Below, in pieces: positions 1-7,983 of a stretch of DNA of 64,000 nt (within the stretch, counting starts at the first letter, position 1; each line of letters begins with the position of its first letter). The stretch lies in contig CAZAQY010000004.1 of NCBI GenBank assembly GCA_964486845.1, forward strand, positions 31,530 to 95,529, written 5' to 3'. This stretch comes from Anammoximicrobium sp964486845 (lineage in GTDB: Bacteria > Planctomycetota > Planctomycetia > Pirellulales > Pirellulaceae). A program made the translations under genes and the position numbers. Under the pieces are notes generated by a model, which had not been told where the DNA came from, searched no databases, and saw nothing but the letters and a program-made list of their open reading frames with translations.

Positions 1-149
1 TCCGCCGCAAAATCATCGGACTGGCCGCCGACGATCGTGCAGGCTGGTTGGCCTTCGTGGACCAGGATGAGCGGAGCCTCAGCGGAGCAGAGCCTTACAC
101 CGCTCCAGAGAACCAGAAGCAACGTCGGGAGAGCGCAGGATCTTGTCAT
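1..149 (-). CDS. N-terminus of a secreted protein, cut by the window edge
   Basis: An open frame of 49 codons starts at ATG 149-147 and runs off the left edge without a stop. It begins MTRSCALPTLLLVLWSG and has a clear signal peptide: a basic start, a Leu/Val-rich core and a likely cleavage site near CSAEA (about residues 22-25). The mature part starts PLILVHEGQPACTIVGG, a pattern like the first strand of planctomycete DUF4838-type secreted proteins, but the fragment is too short to assign a family. It lies 22 bp downstream of the next minus-strand gene's stop codon, so the two may be co-transcribed. Upstream only a weak purine-rich stretch is seen. The exported location is fairly sure; the function is unknown. 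Confidence 0.6.
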   Translation of the reverse strand, partial: MTRSCALPTLLLVLWSGVRLCSAEAPLILVHEGQPACTIVGGQSDDFAA

Positions 150-171
150 GGGTATCGAACCAGCCCGGAGG

Positions 172-1599
172 TTATTTGACGACTTTCAAGTGCAGCACGG
201 CGTCGCCGTCGAAGGGGGCGGTAAAGGCGTGACGGCTGCCGGCGTGAGTCACCGTCTCCGCCGCTACTTCCCGTCCCTTGGCGATGTCAAACCACGTGAC
301 CGAAAACTCGCCGGCGGGCAGCGTCACGGTCAGGTTCGGACTGTCGGCGGGGCGGTACACGAGGTATTCCACGCCCGGATTGGCCAGGCAGTACTTGGAC
401 GAGGCCAGCTGGCCCTGCGGCGTCATCGCGGCCAGATCGACGCGCTGCGACCAAACGAGCACGTGGCCTTGCGCCGCGCGGATCGACTGCATCCACGGAG
501 GATCCGTGTCTCGGCTCAACACGCGGGCATCGTAGGGGTCCATGAAGATCGGATTCAGCCCCCGCAGAAAACTTTTCCAGACCCAGCTGACATTGCCGCC
601 GATGCCCCACAGATGGTCCGTGTCGCTGACGATCACCTTCGAGCCGCCGGCGGCGGGCGGGTCGTCGCGGTAGCCGCCCTCGGGGTTCGGCGATATCCAG
701 TCGGCCGGGCTGTCGAACAGCGTCTTGTTGCTGCCGCCCTTGTACTGGAATGTCATCCCGACCGGGTGCTGCTTGGGCAAGGTCTTCTCGTACTCGTGAA
801 TGAAGCGGATCATCTCGTACTGCCACGGGGTCGACGCGGGATGATTCTCGTTGGAGATTTCGTACAGCACGTTATCGAATTCGTTGACGGTGTCGATTAC
901 CTTGCGGACGTAGCCTTTTTGCAGTTCGGTGATTTCGCGACTGCGGCCGCTGTGGATCTCCAGGCCATTGCCGTCGCTGTCCAGATCGCCGTTGATGTTG
1001 TTGGCATTGTTCGCCGGGTGGAAGGGGTGCTGCTTCCAGCCGCCGGGCGAGAACTGCAGACCCCAGCCTTCGAACAGCATCACCGACGCGTAGATGCCGC
1101 GCTGGCCGGCGGCGCTGACGCGCTGGCGGAGTCGCGTGAAGTACTCGTCGTCGAATTCCCTCAAATTGAACTTGGGCTTGCCGTCCAAAGCCAGGCCGGG
1201 CCCGGTGCGTCGGAAGGGTTGGGGATAGGCGAAGTGGATCAGCGGCTCCTTCTCGCGGTTGCCGCGCGTGTCCCAGGACATCAGTTCCCAGGTCCACAGT
1301 CGGAAGAAGTTGTGGGGATACGCCGCCAGCCAATCCAGGTACTTGTCGTAATCGAACTTCGCCGGCGGATCGGTGGGGCCCATGTCCACCAGATTGTTCC
1401 AGGTATGCGAACCGGTCAGCAGGATGGCCCGCCCCGTGTCGTCCGTGAAATACCGCGGGTTGGCCGGATGCCGGCGCAGAGGCCCCTTGCCAGGTCCGGA
1501 TTCAGCCGCAGCGCCAATGATTGCGGCGATCAGGATCGCTCCCATCAAGACGATTGCCGAAAGGCATGGTTGGATCCGCCAGTGTAACCGAGAGCCCAT
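172..1599 (-). CDS. Secreted DUF4038/apiosidase-like glycoside hydrolase
   Basis: A 475-residue protein with a signal peptide (residues 1 to about 33, hydrophobic core AIVLMGAILIAAIIG). The mature part opens with NPRYFTDDTGRAILLTGSHTW, typical of the DUF4038 (beta/alpha)8-barrel family that contains apiosidase-like GH140 enzymes. Further barrel motifs are NFFRLWTWE, YASVMLFEGWG and NVLYEISNENH; the last carries a glutamate at the position of an acid/base in related barrels. The C-terminus (from about residue 390) looks like the small collagen-binding-like beta domain that often follows DUF4038. ATG 1599 is preferred over ATGs further upstream because GGAGG stands 8 nt before it. The expected role is cleavage of a plant or algal glycan outside the cytoplasm; the substrate is not known. 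Confidence 0.75.
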   Translation of the reverse strand: MGSRLHWRIQPCLSAIVLMGAILIAAIIGAAAESGPGKGPLRRHPANPRYFTDDTGRAILLTGSHTWNNLVDMGPTDPPAKFDYDKYLDWLAAYPHNFFRLWTWELMSWDTRGNREKEPLIHFAYPQPFRRTGPGLALDGKPKFNLREFDDEYFTRLRQRVSAAGQRGIYASVMLFEGWGLQFSPGGWKQHPFHPANNANNINGDLDSDGNGLEIHSGRSREITELQKGYVRKVIDTVNEFDNVLYEISNENHPASTPWQYEMIRFIHEYEKTLPKQHPVGMTFQYKGGSNKTLFDSPADWISPNPEGGYRDDPPAAGGSKVIVSDTDHLWGIGGNVSWVWKSFLRGLNPIFMDPYDARVLSRDTDPPWMQSIRAAQGHVLVWSQRVDLAAMTPQGQLASSKYCLANPGVEYLVYRPADSPNLTVTLPAGEFSVTWFDIAKGREVAAETVTHAGSRHAFTAPFDGDAVLHLKVVK

Positions 1600-2183
1600 T
1601 TTCCTGTCCTCCATTTTCGGTCTCCAATCCGTTCTGAACAAACACTCGTCGCCACGGACTCACGCCGGGCCGGATTTCGCCGCTGGGGACCATCCACCGC
1701 CCGCGCCACGGCGCCGCCGGGGCCGTGACGCGGGGCGAGGGCATTTCGCCCAGCGTGATCCAAGTATCGGTGATCGTGTGGTAGGCCAGGATGTCGGCGG
1801 GAAAACCGGGATGTTCCGCCTGCGGCTGGAAGTTGACTTTGGTCCCGTCGTCGCCGCTGCAAATGAACAGGTGCGACTGGCCGATCGACGGAGCCGGGGA
1901 CGGAGCCGCCACGACCGGCCGCGGCACGTCGGCGATCCGCCGCCAACCCGCCTGGGGCGTGAACCGGTAAGCGTCGCGCAAATAGCGCCGCACGGGCTTC
2001 CCGCCGGGACCGGCCGTTAGATTCGCGCCGCCAAACAGGTGGAAGGCATCGGCTTGGAGCATCGGACAACGCCGGCAACGAAGACCAGGTCGCAGAGGTG
2101 TCCGCCGCTTCGGCAGGCAGCGAAGGAGTCGAGCACGCGAGCAGGCACAACCCGAGAATGAGCGACACAGCGTTTCGAAACAC
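1502..2183 (-). pseudogene. Kelch-repeat protein with an internal deletion
   Basis: The 5' end is intact: GTG 2183 with GGAG 7 nt upstream, then a signal peptide (VFRNAVSLILGLCLLAC) and the start of the mature protein, ATWSSLPALSD. Near 2058-2072 the frame breaks. The following frame reads DAFHLFGGANLTAGPGGK, RYLRDAYRFTP, VVAAPSPAP, GFPADILAYHTITDTW and PSGEIRPGV, which is the C-terminal third of planctomycete N-acetylneuraminate-epimerase-like Kelch proteins. About 200 residues of central Kelch blades are missing and the two parts are out of frame. The C-terminal frame stays open past the normal family end and stops at 1502, 98 bp inside the next gene. A real deletion or an assembly collapse are both possible, since a tandem repeat and an N gap lie just upstream. 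Confidence 0.75.
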
Positions 2184-2190
2184 ACCAAGT

Positions 2191-2471
2191 CTCCTTGCTC
2201 CCCACCGGCCTCGTGCCGGTGGAAGCCCTGCCTGAAAGCTACCTTCCCCCCNNNNNNNNNNNNNNNNNNNNNNNNNNNNNNNNNNNNNNNNNNNNNNNNN
2301 NNNNNNNNNNNNNNNNNNNNNNNNNNNNNNNNNNNNNNNNNNNNNNNNNNNGCGCCTCCCGCTCCCCACCGGCCTCGTGCCGGTGGAAGCCCTGCCTGAA
2401 AGCTACCTTCCCCCCCGCGCCTCCCGCTCCCCACCGGCCTCGTGCCGGTGGAAGCCCTGCCTGAAAGCTAC
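2191..2471. repeat. 65-bp tandem repeat with an internal palindrome, interrupted by the assembly gap
   Basis: Three copies are visible, one before and two after the N run; the two complete ones start at 2352 and 2417, a period of 65 bp. Each holds the hairpin CCACCGGC-CTCGT-GCCGGTGG and ends GAAAGCTAC, so on the minus strand each starts with GTAG. The last copy ends inside the stop codon of the aminotransferase gene (TAG at 2468-2470). The true copy number is unknown because the gap lies inside the array. Confidence 0.9.
2252..2351. other. Assembly gap (100 N)
   Basis: Exactly 100 N, the usual placeholder for a scaffold gap of unknown length. It lies inside the 65-bp tandem repeat, which probably caused the assembly break. 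Sequences on its two sides may not be as close as shown. Confidence 0.99.
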
Positions 2472-3661
2472 ATGAGCACCGCAACGATCGCATCGCAAAC
2501 CACGTCCATGTTATCCGTCGTCATGCCGGCCACGTTGATCCGGCCGCTGTTGACGATGTACAGGCCGTACTGCTCGCGCAGCGCTTGGACGTGTTGCTGG
2601 CTGAGGCCCGAGAACGAGAACATGCCTCGCTGCTGGGTGATGAACGAGAAGTCGCGCGGCGCGTCTTTGGCTTTCATCGTCTCGGCAAACAGCGTCCGCA
2701 TGCGGTTGATTCGCTCGCGCATCTGCTGCAGTTCGACTTGCCACGCAGCCCGCAACTGGGGATCGGACAGTACGGTGCGGATGATCGCGCCCCCATGGGA
2801 CGGCGGGTTCGAGTAGTTGGTGCGGACGCAGAGCTTGGCGTGACTGAGCGCCGCTTGCGCCGCCTGCGGCGTCGGGCCGACCAGCGTCAACGCTCCCGCG
2901 CGCTCGTTATACAGGCCGAAGTTCTTGGAGAACGAGCTGACGATCAGCAGTTCGTCCAATTGCGCACACAGTTCCATGACGCCCGCCGCGTCCTCGCGCA
3001 GGCCGTCGCCCAGACCTTGATAGGCGAAGTCCACGAGCGTCACCAACTGACGCTCGGCGAGCACCGCGGCGATCTCCCGCCACTGAGCCGCCGTGGGGTC
3101 GATGCCCGAGGGATTGTGGCAGCACGCATGCACGCAGACGGCCTCGCGCGGGGGAATCTCCCGCAGGCTCGACAACAAGCCGTCCCGATCCAAGCGATTG
3201 CCGGCAGCGTCGAAATACGCATACGTACCGACTTCCAAGCCGGCTGCGGAGAACACGCCGCGATGATTCTCCCACGTCGGCTGGCTGACCCAGATCCGGT
3301 TCACCGACAATTTCTGTTTCAGGAAATCGGCGGCCACGCGCAAGCCGCCCGTGCCGCCGGGCGTGTGCAGCGTCGCGGCGCGGCCGTCCGTCGTCCAAGG
3401 ATGATCGGCGCCGAACACCATCTGCCGAACCAGCAACCCGTACTCCGGCGACCCGTCGATGGGCAGATAGCTCTTGCTCTTCTCCGTGGCCGCCAGTCGC
3501 CGTTCGGCTTCCTTGACCGTGGCCAGGATCGGCGTCTCGCCGTTCTCGTCCTTGTAGACGCCGACACTCAGATTGATCTTGTTCGGCCGAGGGTCCTTTT
3601 TGAACGCTTCGGTCAGGCCCAGAATCGGATCCGGCGGGGCCAGTTGGAGAGTCTCGAACAT
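2468..3661 (-). CDS. Aspartate/aromatic amino acid aminotransferase (AspC/TyrB family)
   Basis: A 397-residue PLP-dependent class I aminotransferase of the AspC/TyrB type, moving an amino group between aspartate or aromatic amino acids and 2-oxoglutarate in the cytoplasm. Visible motifs: N-terminal LSVGVYKDENGETP (about 31-44), HNPSGIDP with Asn183, VDFAYQGLGD with Asp211, the PLP lysine Lys246 in SSFSKNFGLYNER, and a C-terminal substrate arginine in NSGRINVAGM. Length is normal for the family. GGGAG lies 5 nt before the ATG. The protein ends AIVAVLM, one residue beyond the usual family end, and its TAG stop is the GTAG head of a palindromic repeat. The family alone does not separate aspartate from tyrosine preference. 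Confidence 0.93.
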   Translation of the reverse strand: MFETLQLAPPDPILGLTEAFKKDPRPNKINLSVGVYKDENGETPILATVKEAERRLAATEKSKSYLPIDGSPEYGLLVRQMVFGADHPWTTDGRAATLHTPGGTGGLRVAADFLKQKLSVNRIWVSQPTWENHRGVFSAAGLEVGTYAYFDAAGNRLDRDGLLSSLREIPPREAVCVHACCHNPSGIDPTAAQWREIAAVLAERQLVTLVDFAYQGLGDGLREDAAGVMELCAQLDELLIVSSFSKNFGLYNERAGALTLVGPTPQAAQAALSHAKLCVRTNYSNPPSHGGAIIRTVLSDPQLRAAWQVELQQMRERINRMRTLFAETMKAKDAPRDFSFITQQRGMFSFSGLSQQHVQALREQYGLYIVNSGRINVAGMTTDNMDVVCDAIVAVLM

Positions 3662-3712
3662 GCATACTCCCTTCGTTTGTGCTAGGCGGTGAACTGAATG
3701 AATAGGGAATAC

Positions 3713-3783
3713 TGAATACGGAATACTGCACGCAGGATCAAGCGGCCTCCGTTCTACGTTCCGTATTCGTCATTCCGTATTCA
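3713..3783. repeat. Inverted repeat between the DJ-1 and aminotransferase genes
   Basis: TGAATACGGAAT at 3713-3724 is matched by its exact reverse complement at 3772-3783. Between the arms are further copies of the GGAATAC/GTATTCC word. The element fills the short space between two same-strand genes. There is no T-run, so it looks like a dispersed repeat rather than a terminator. Confidence 0.7.
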
Positions 3784-3793
3784 CTGTTCAGGT

Positions 3794-4363
3794 CTATCCT
3801 GCGGCCGCTTTGAGCAGTTTCAGGAACTCGCGGAGCAGGACCGTGTTGTCGTTCCACGTTCTGGCCGTCACGAGCCGGCCATCGACGACCACCGGCCGGT
3901 CCACGTAGGTCGCTCCGCCCTGCCGGGCGTCCAGGGCGCATTTGGCCACGGTCGTCACGGTCTTGCCGCGGATGACGTCGGCGGCGGTGAGGATTTCGAT
4001 GCCGTGACAGACGCAGGCGATCGGTTTGCCGGCTTCACAAATCGCCCGCGTGACCCGCAGCAGATCCTGGTTGTACCGCAGGTACTCCGGCGCGCGGCCG
4101 CCGGAGATGAACATCCCGGCGTAGTCGTCCGGATTCACATCGCGAAAGGCGAGGGTCGCTCGGATGTGATAGCCGGGCCGCTCCTGCGTGATATCCCAAG
4201 GCACGTCCGAATTGGGTGGGATTTCGTGCAGCACCGAGTGGTACAACCGCGCCTCCGGACCGGCGACGACGACTTCGTAGCCATCCTCCGGCAGACGGTA
4301 ATAGGGATAGAATGTGTCCAACGCTTCCGTCGCATCACCCAACGGCATCAGGATTTTCGGCAT
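3794..4363 (-). CDS. DJ-1/PfpI family protein
   Basis: A 189-residue single-domain protein of the DJ-1/PfpI superfamily (glutamine-amidotransferase-like fold). The nucleophile-elbow motif ACVCHGIEIL carries the likely catalytic Cys119 followed by His120, and GMFISGGRAPEYLR gives the conserved glycine-rich loop before it. Members act as proteases, glyoxalase/deglycase enzymes or stress proteins; sequence alone does not say which. A ribosome site (GGAGAG, 7 nt) precedes the ATG. No signal peptide, so cytoplasmic. It lies 132 bp upstream of the aminotransferase on the same strand, separated by an inverted repeat. Confidence 0.88.
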   Translation of the reverse strand: MPKILMPLGDATEALDTFYPYYRLPEDGYEVVVAGPEARLYHSVLHEIPPNSDVPWDITQERPGYHIRATLAFRDVNPDDYAGMFISGGRAPEYLRYNQDLLRVTRAICEAGKPIACVCHGIEILTAADVIRGKTVTTVAKCALDARQGGATYVDRPVVVDGRLVTARTWNDNTVLLREFLKLLKAAAG

Positions 4364-4565
4364 GAGGGTTCTCTCCGGTTTGAAGTTCTCGAGTGACGCC
4401 GTGTTGTAGCAGGTTTCGACCGCGACTCAAGCGTCCGTACCTACATGCCGAGCCTCTCTGGATCACACGGGCCGTGCCGGCTACGGCACCGCGAAGCCAG
4501 CCGGAAAGCACCACGGGCAAACGGCGTGACCCAGGCAGATGCCGAGAGCGGACAAGCGGGCCGGT

Positions 4566-4589
4566 CCTCGCGCGGAGCGTGAGGGCTAC
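4566..4589. repeat. REP-like palindrome, variant of the family at 28122 (CTAC orientation)
   Basis: CCTCGCGCGGAGCGTGAGG followed by GCTAC is an imperfect palindrome with one mismatched pair. Read on the minus strand it starts with GTAG. It begins 7 bp downstream of the FabH stop codon and is a diverged relative of the palindromes at 20926, 28122 and 48800. Confidence 0.7.
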
Positions 4590-4595
4590 GATGGC

Positions 4596-5696
4596 CTACC
4601 ACTTCACGATCGCGGTGCCCCAGGAGAGGCCTCCGCCGAAACCGCTCAACACCAGGCGGTCGCCGCGGCGGACGCGGCCCTGCTGGCACAGTTCGTCCAG
4701 CGCCAGGGGCATGCTTCCCGCCGACGTGTTGCCGTAGCGGTCCAGGTTGATGATCACGCGTTGCCGATCGAAGTCCAGGTCGTTCAGCGCCGCGTCGATG
4801 ATGCGGATGTTGGCTTGGTGGAACACGATCCAGTCGATCTCTTGGGGGCTCAACTGGGCGTAACGCAAAACGTCCAAGCTGGAGTCGATCAGCACGCGCA
4901 CCGCCCACTTGAAGACCGACCGGCCTTCCATGTGGATCAGGTGCCTGCCCGCGGCCAGCAGTTCCGGCGTGAGCGGCTCGCGCGTCCCACCAGCGGGCTG
5001 CCAGAGCCAGCCTTCGTGATCGCCCTCGGACCCCAAGGTGAACGCCACCAGCCCCTGATCGGGCTCGCCGGGGCCCAGCAGCACCGCGCCCCCGCCGTCG
5101 CCGAACAGCGGGTACGTCCGCTTGTCCGCCGGATTCACCGACCGCGACATCAAGTCGACGCCGATCACCAGCACCCGGCGACTGCAGCCGGTCTTGACGA
5201 ACTGGCTGCCGGTCACCAACGCGTACATGAATCCCGAACAGGCGGCATTCATCTCCAACGCCGGCGCAATGCAGCCCAATCGCTGTTGGACTAGGCAGGC
5301 CGTCGTCGGCATGGGCGAGTCGGGCGTCATCGTTGCAACTAGGATCAGGTCGACGTCGGCCGGGGTGACGCTGGCGGCCTGCAAGCAACGCAGTGCGGCT
5401 TCGTAAGCCACGTCGCTGGTGGCCTGGCCTGGCGGCGCATGCCGGCGTTGGCGGATCCCCGTTCGCTGGATGATCCAGTCGGCATCGTAACCCAATTCCG
5501 CCAGATCTTCGTTGCGGACGACGCACTCAGGGACGTACGAACCGGTCGCCAGAATCTGGACACCCGTCAGCGTGCCCAGCCGACCGCGTCCGGACAGGCC
5601 CGTCCGATGACGCGGGGAAATCACGGGTGTCGCCGCCGAGGCACGATCGGCAGGCATCGCAGCGAAAACGTCGGCAGGGGAGGTTCGGGGTGTCAT
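4596..5696 (-). CDS. fabH: 3-oxoacyl-ACP synthase III (FabH/KAS III)
   Basis: A 366-residue thiolase-fold condensing enzyme that starts fatty acid chains by joining acyl-CoA to malonyl-ACP. The full KAS III triad is present: Cys153 in MNAACSGF, His293 in FHQANIRI and Asn323 in YGNTSAGS. The glycine-rich end GFGGGLSWG is also typical. The conserved domain begins at GVQILATGSYVPE (about residue 45), so the first 40 residues are an unusual, low-complexity extension and the true start may lie further in. ATG 5696 is chosen because it falls 27 bp after the upstream stop; no strong ribosome site is seen. No other fab gene is nearby, so it could instead serve a special acyl product. A REP-like palindrome follows the stop. 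Confidence 0.88.
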   Translation of the reverse strand: MTPRTSPADVFAAMPADRASAATPVISPRHRTGLSGRGRLGTLTGVQILATGSYVPECVVRNEDLAELGYDADWIIQRTGIRQRRHAPPGQATSDVAYEAALRCLQAASVTPADVDLILVATMTPDSPMPTTACLVQQRLGCIAPALEMNAACSGFMYALVTGSQFVKTGCSRRVLVIGVDLMSRSVNPADKRTYPLFGDGGGAVLLGPGEPDQGLVAFTLGSEGDHEGWLWQPAGGTREPLTPELLAAGRHLIHMEGRSVFKWAVRVLIDSSLDVLRYAQLSPQEIDWIVFHQANIRIIDAALNDLDFDRQRVIINLDRYGNTSAGSMPLALDELCQQGRVRRGDRLVLSGFGGGLSWGTAIVKW

Positions 5697-5722
5697 AGAT
5701 CGCGGGGTGCAACGGCGGGTTC

Positions 5723-6844
5723 TCAGCGCGACTCCTCGGGGATTTCGATCCAAACACGGCGCTCGTGCGATTGCAGAACCGCGTCGGCGACCACCTGGGC
5801 CCGGAGTCCGTCGTAGAAGCTGGGCACGGCGTCCCGGCCTTCGACGATGGCGGAGACGAACTCCCACATCAAGTCATACCGGAACACGGTGGCCGGGACG
5901 CCGGCGCGTGGATCGCGAGGGCTCCCGGCCGGCTTGAGGAATTCGGCCGGGACGTCGCGCGGTGCCAAGTCCTCCCCGGTGCGTCCCAGCCACAGCTTGT
6001 GCGGCTCGTGCAAACGGTACACGGCAGACCGCTGCGAACCGTTGATTTCCGCCCATTCATGCCCGAAACCGTTCAGGCCGTAGCCTTTGGCCAGCGTTGT
6101 CCCCTCCCAAACGCCGACCGCCCCGCTGTCAAATTCGCCGATCAGCGAGGACCAGTCGTCCACTTCGGACGGCGGGCACGGACTGCCGTCTTTCGTCACG
6201 TCGCGGGCAGCAAACCGAGCCACGGCTCCGCAGACCCGGCGGATGGGGCCGAGCAGGTCGATGGCAAAGTCGATGCGGTGAATCGTCATGTCAAACAGGT
6301 CTCCGGCTCCAGCCTGGCCCTTGTACTGCCGCCAGCCCCAACTGGTTTCGGGCCAGTCCAGGAACCGCTGACTGCGAAAGTGACGAGGTTGTCCAATTTC
6401 ACCGGCTCGCAGCAAGTGCCGCAGGTATCGCATCGACGGGGCAAACCGATACGTGAACGCCGACATGTGTACCACTCCCGCATCGCGGCAGGCATGGTAC
6501 ATCTGGCGGACTTCACTCGCGTCCAGCCCTAAAGGCTTCTCGCACATTACGTGTTTACCGTGTTGGGCCGCTGCCAGGGCGATCGGTTTGTGCGTGAAAT
6601 TGGGCGTGGCGATCACGACCGCGTCGACGCGCGGATCGGCGCAAACCTCTTGATAATCAGCACTTACAGATTCGATACCCCAGTCGATTCGGCGGCGCTG
6701 TAACAGCTCGCCGCTGGAATCGCAGACCGCCACCAGCTTGGCCCGTGGATCCAGACGGATGCCGGGCACATGGTGGTAATCGCTGACCGCTCCGGCACCA
6801 ATAATCGCAATCTTGACGGGATTTTCAGGAGAATACTTGCACAT
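5723..6844 (-). CDS. Gfo/Idh/MocA family oxidoreductase, cytoplasmic
   Basis: A 373-residue NAD(P)-dependent sugar or inositol dehydrogenase-like protein. The N-terminal Rossmann motif IAIIGAGAVSDYHH lies at about 12-25, the ATPNFTHKPIA strand at 80-90, and the catalytic CEKPL (Lys103) at 101-105. FDMTIHRIDFAIDLLG gives the conserved histidine helix of the C-terminal domain. There is no signal peptide, in contrast to four other Gfo/Idh proteins in this window. It is the first gene of a leftward run with FabH, but nothing links the two functions. Substrate unknown. Confidence 0.88.
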   Translation of the reverse strand: MCKYSPENPVKIAIIGAGAVSDYHHVPGIRLDPRAKLVAVCDSSGELLQRRRIDWGIESVSADYQEVCADPRVDAVVIATPNFTHKPIALAAAQHGKHVMCEKPLGLDASEVRQMYHACRDAGVVHMSAFTYRFAPSMRYLRHLLRAGEIGQPRHFRSQRFLDWPETSWGWRQYKGQAGAGDLFDMTIHRIDFAIDLLGPIRRVCGAVARFAARDVTKDGSPCPPSEVDDWSSLIGEFDSGAVGVWEGTTLAKGYGLNGFGHEWAEINGSQRSAVYRLHEPHKLWLGRTGEDLAPRDVPAEFLKPAGSPRDPRAGVPATVFRYDLMWEFVSAIVEGRDAVPSFYDGLRAQVVADAVLQSHERRVWIEIPEESR

Positions 6845-7193
6845 CGTAGAGCAGAGTAGAGCTTTTTCGCCAGTTTCACAAGGCCGCAGAGCCAGAATTC
6901 GGGGTTTGCGGGCAAAGGTAAAGAATTTATGCCTTTCCCCCTAATATACGGTGTTGAAGGGGCCGTCTGCGCAATAGATTGGTCTAACCGGCTGGGGCCG
7001 TGATTTGCATGCCATGCGGACTTCCTCGAATCAGCGGGGCAGGCTGTAACGCACAGCGACGGGCGGGGGGGGACCCGTCAGGCATGGGAATCACGCCCGG
7101 CCGCACGGAAATCGACACAGGAGGTGCTTCGATTAACCTCACCTGGGATGTGTCACCAAAGGAATTCTCGAACGAAAGGCGTGATCGACACCC
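6845..7193. other. Intergenic region between divergent genes
   Basis: About 350 bp separate the leftward Gfo/Idh gene from the rightward NRDE gene and must hold promoters for both. AT-rich patches near 6920-6955 (ATTTATGCC, CTAATATACGG) could be -10 regions but no convincing paired -35 was found. No coding remnant was recognised. Confidence 0.5.
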
Positions 7194-7976
7194 ATGTGCA
7201 TTCTTGCGATTCAGTACCAGCTTGTTGGCGATTCGCCCATTCTCGTCGCGGCCAACCGCGAAGAGTACTATGATCGTCCTTCGCAATCGCCGTCGATCCA
7301 GTCCGGCAAGCCGCGAATTCTTTGCGGGATCGACCAACAGGCAGGCGGAACCTGGTTAGGCGTCAACCAGAACGGTATGTTTGTCGCGGCCTGTAATCGC
7401 CCCAGACCTCGCCCGCCGATCGCGGCGCGCTCGCGGGGGGTTTTGTGCCGTGAACTGCTGCGCTGCGCCTCTTCGCGGCAAGCGCTCGACATGGCTCAAG
7501 AGGAACTGTCGACAGGCAAGTACGATGGCGTGAACTATGTGATTGCGGATCAGGAGTCGGCTTGGGCGGTGCATGGCGGCGAAGACTTGAACGTCGTCGA
7601 GTTGGACCAGGGGCTGAGCATCATCGCCAACGGCGATGTGAACGACCCGCGCGACGAGCGCGTCCAGCTTGCCTACCGGTTGCTGACTCTGCAGACCCTG
7701 GATTCTCCCGTCAAGTTCCTGGCCGTGGCCAGCAAGGTGTTCGCCCGTTCGCCTTCGATGCCCGGCCGGCCGACCATGATCGTCCGCGGCAAGGACCGGG
7801 GCACGGTGAGTTCCACGCTGATCGCGCTGGGCAAGAAACCGCGGGACGCCATCTACCAGTTCGCCAACGGGGCGCCCGACCAGCGGCGGTACGAGGACTA
7901 CTCGCCCATGCTGCGGGACATTCTGAGCCGCGGTTTGCGGGAAGCCCGCGCGCGAGCGAAGACGGCGGCGACGTGA
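7194..7976 (+). CDS. NRDE/TANGO2 family protein
   Basis: A 260-residue protein of the NRDE family, the bacterial relatives of eukaryotic TANGO2. It starts with the diagnostic cysteine MCILAIQYQ and the family signature AANREEYYDRPS (about 19-30), followed by GGTWLGVNQNGMFVAACN and FSNG-like SIIANGDVND. The N-terminal cysteine suggests an Ntn-hydrolase-type nucleophile exposed after Met removal. TANGO2 proteins have been linked to haem or acyl-CoA handling, but the bacterial role is not settled. It ends 7 bp before mnmG on the same strand, suggesting co-transcription. Confidence 0.88.
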   Translation: MCILAIQYQLVGDSPILVAANREEYYDRPSQSPSIQSGKPRILCGIDQQAGGTWLGVNQNGMFVAACNRPRPRPPIAARSRGVLCRELLRCASSRQALDMAQEELSTGKYDGVNYVIADQESAWAVHGGEDLNVVELDQGLSIIANGDVNDPRDERVQLAYRLLTLQTLDSPVKFLAVASKVFARSPSMPGRPTMIVRGKDRGTVSSTLIALGKKPRDAIYQFANGAPDQRRYEDYSPMLRDILSRGLREARARAKTAAT

Positions 7977-7983
7977 TGAGCCG

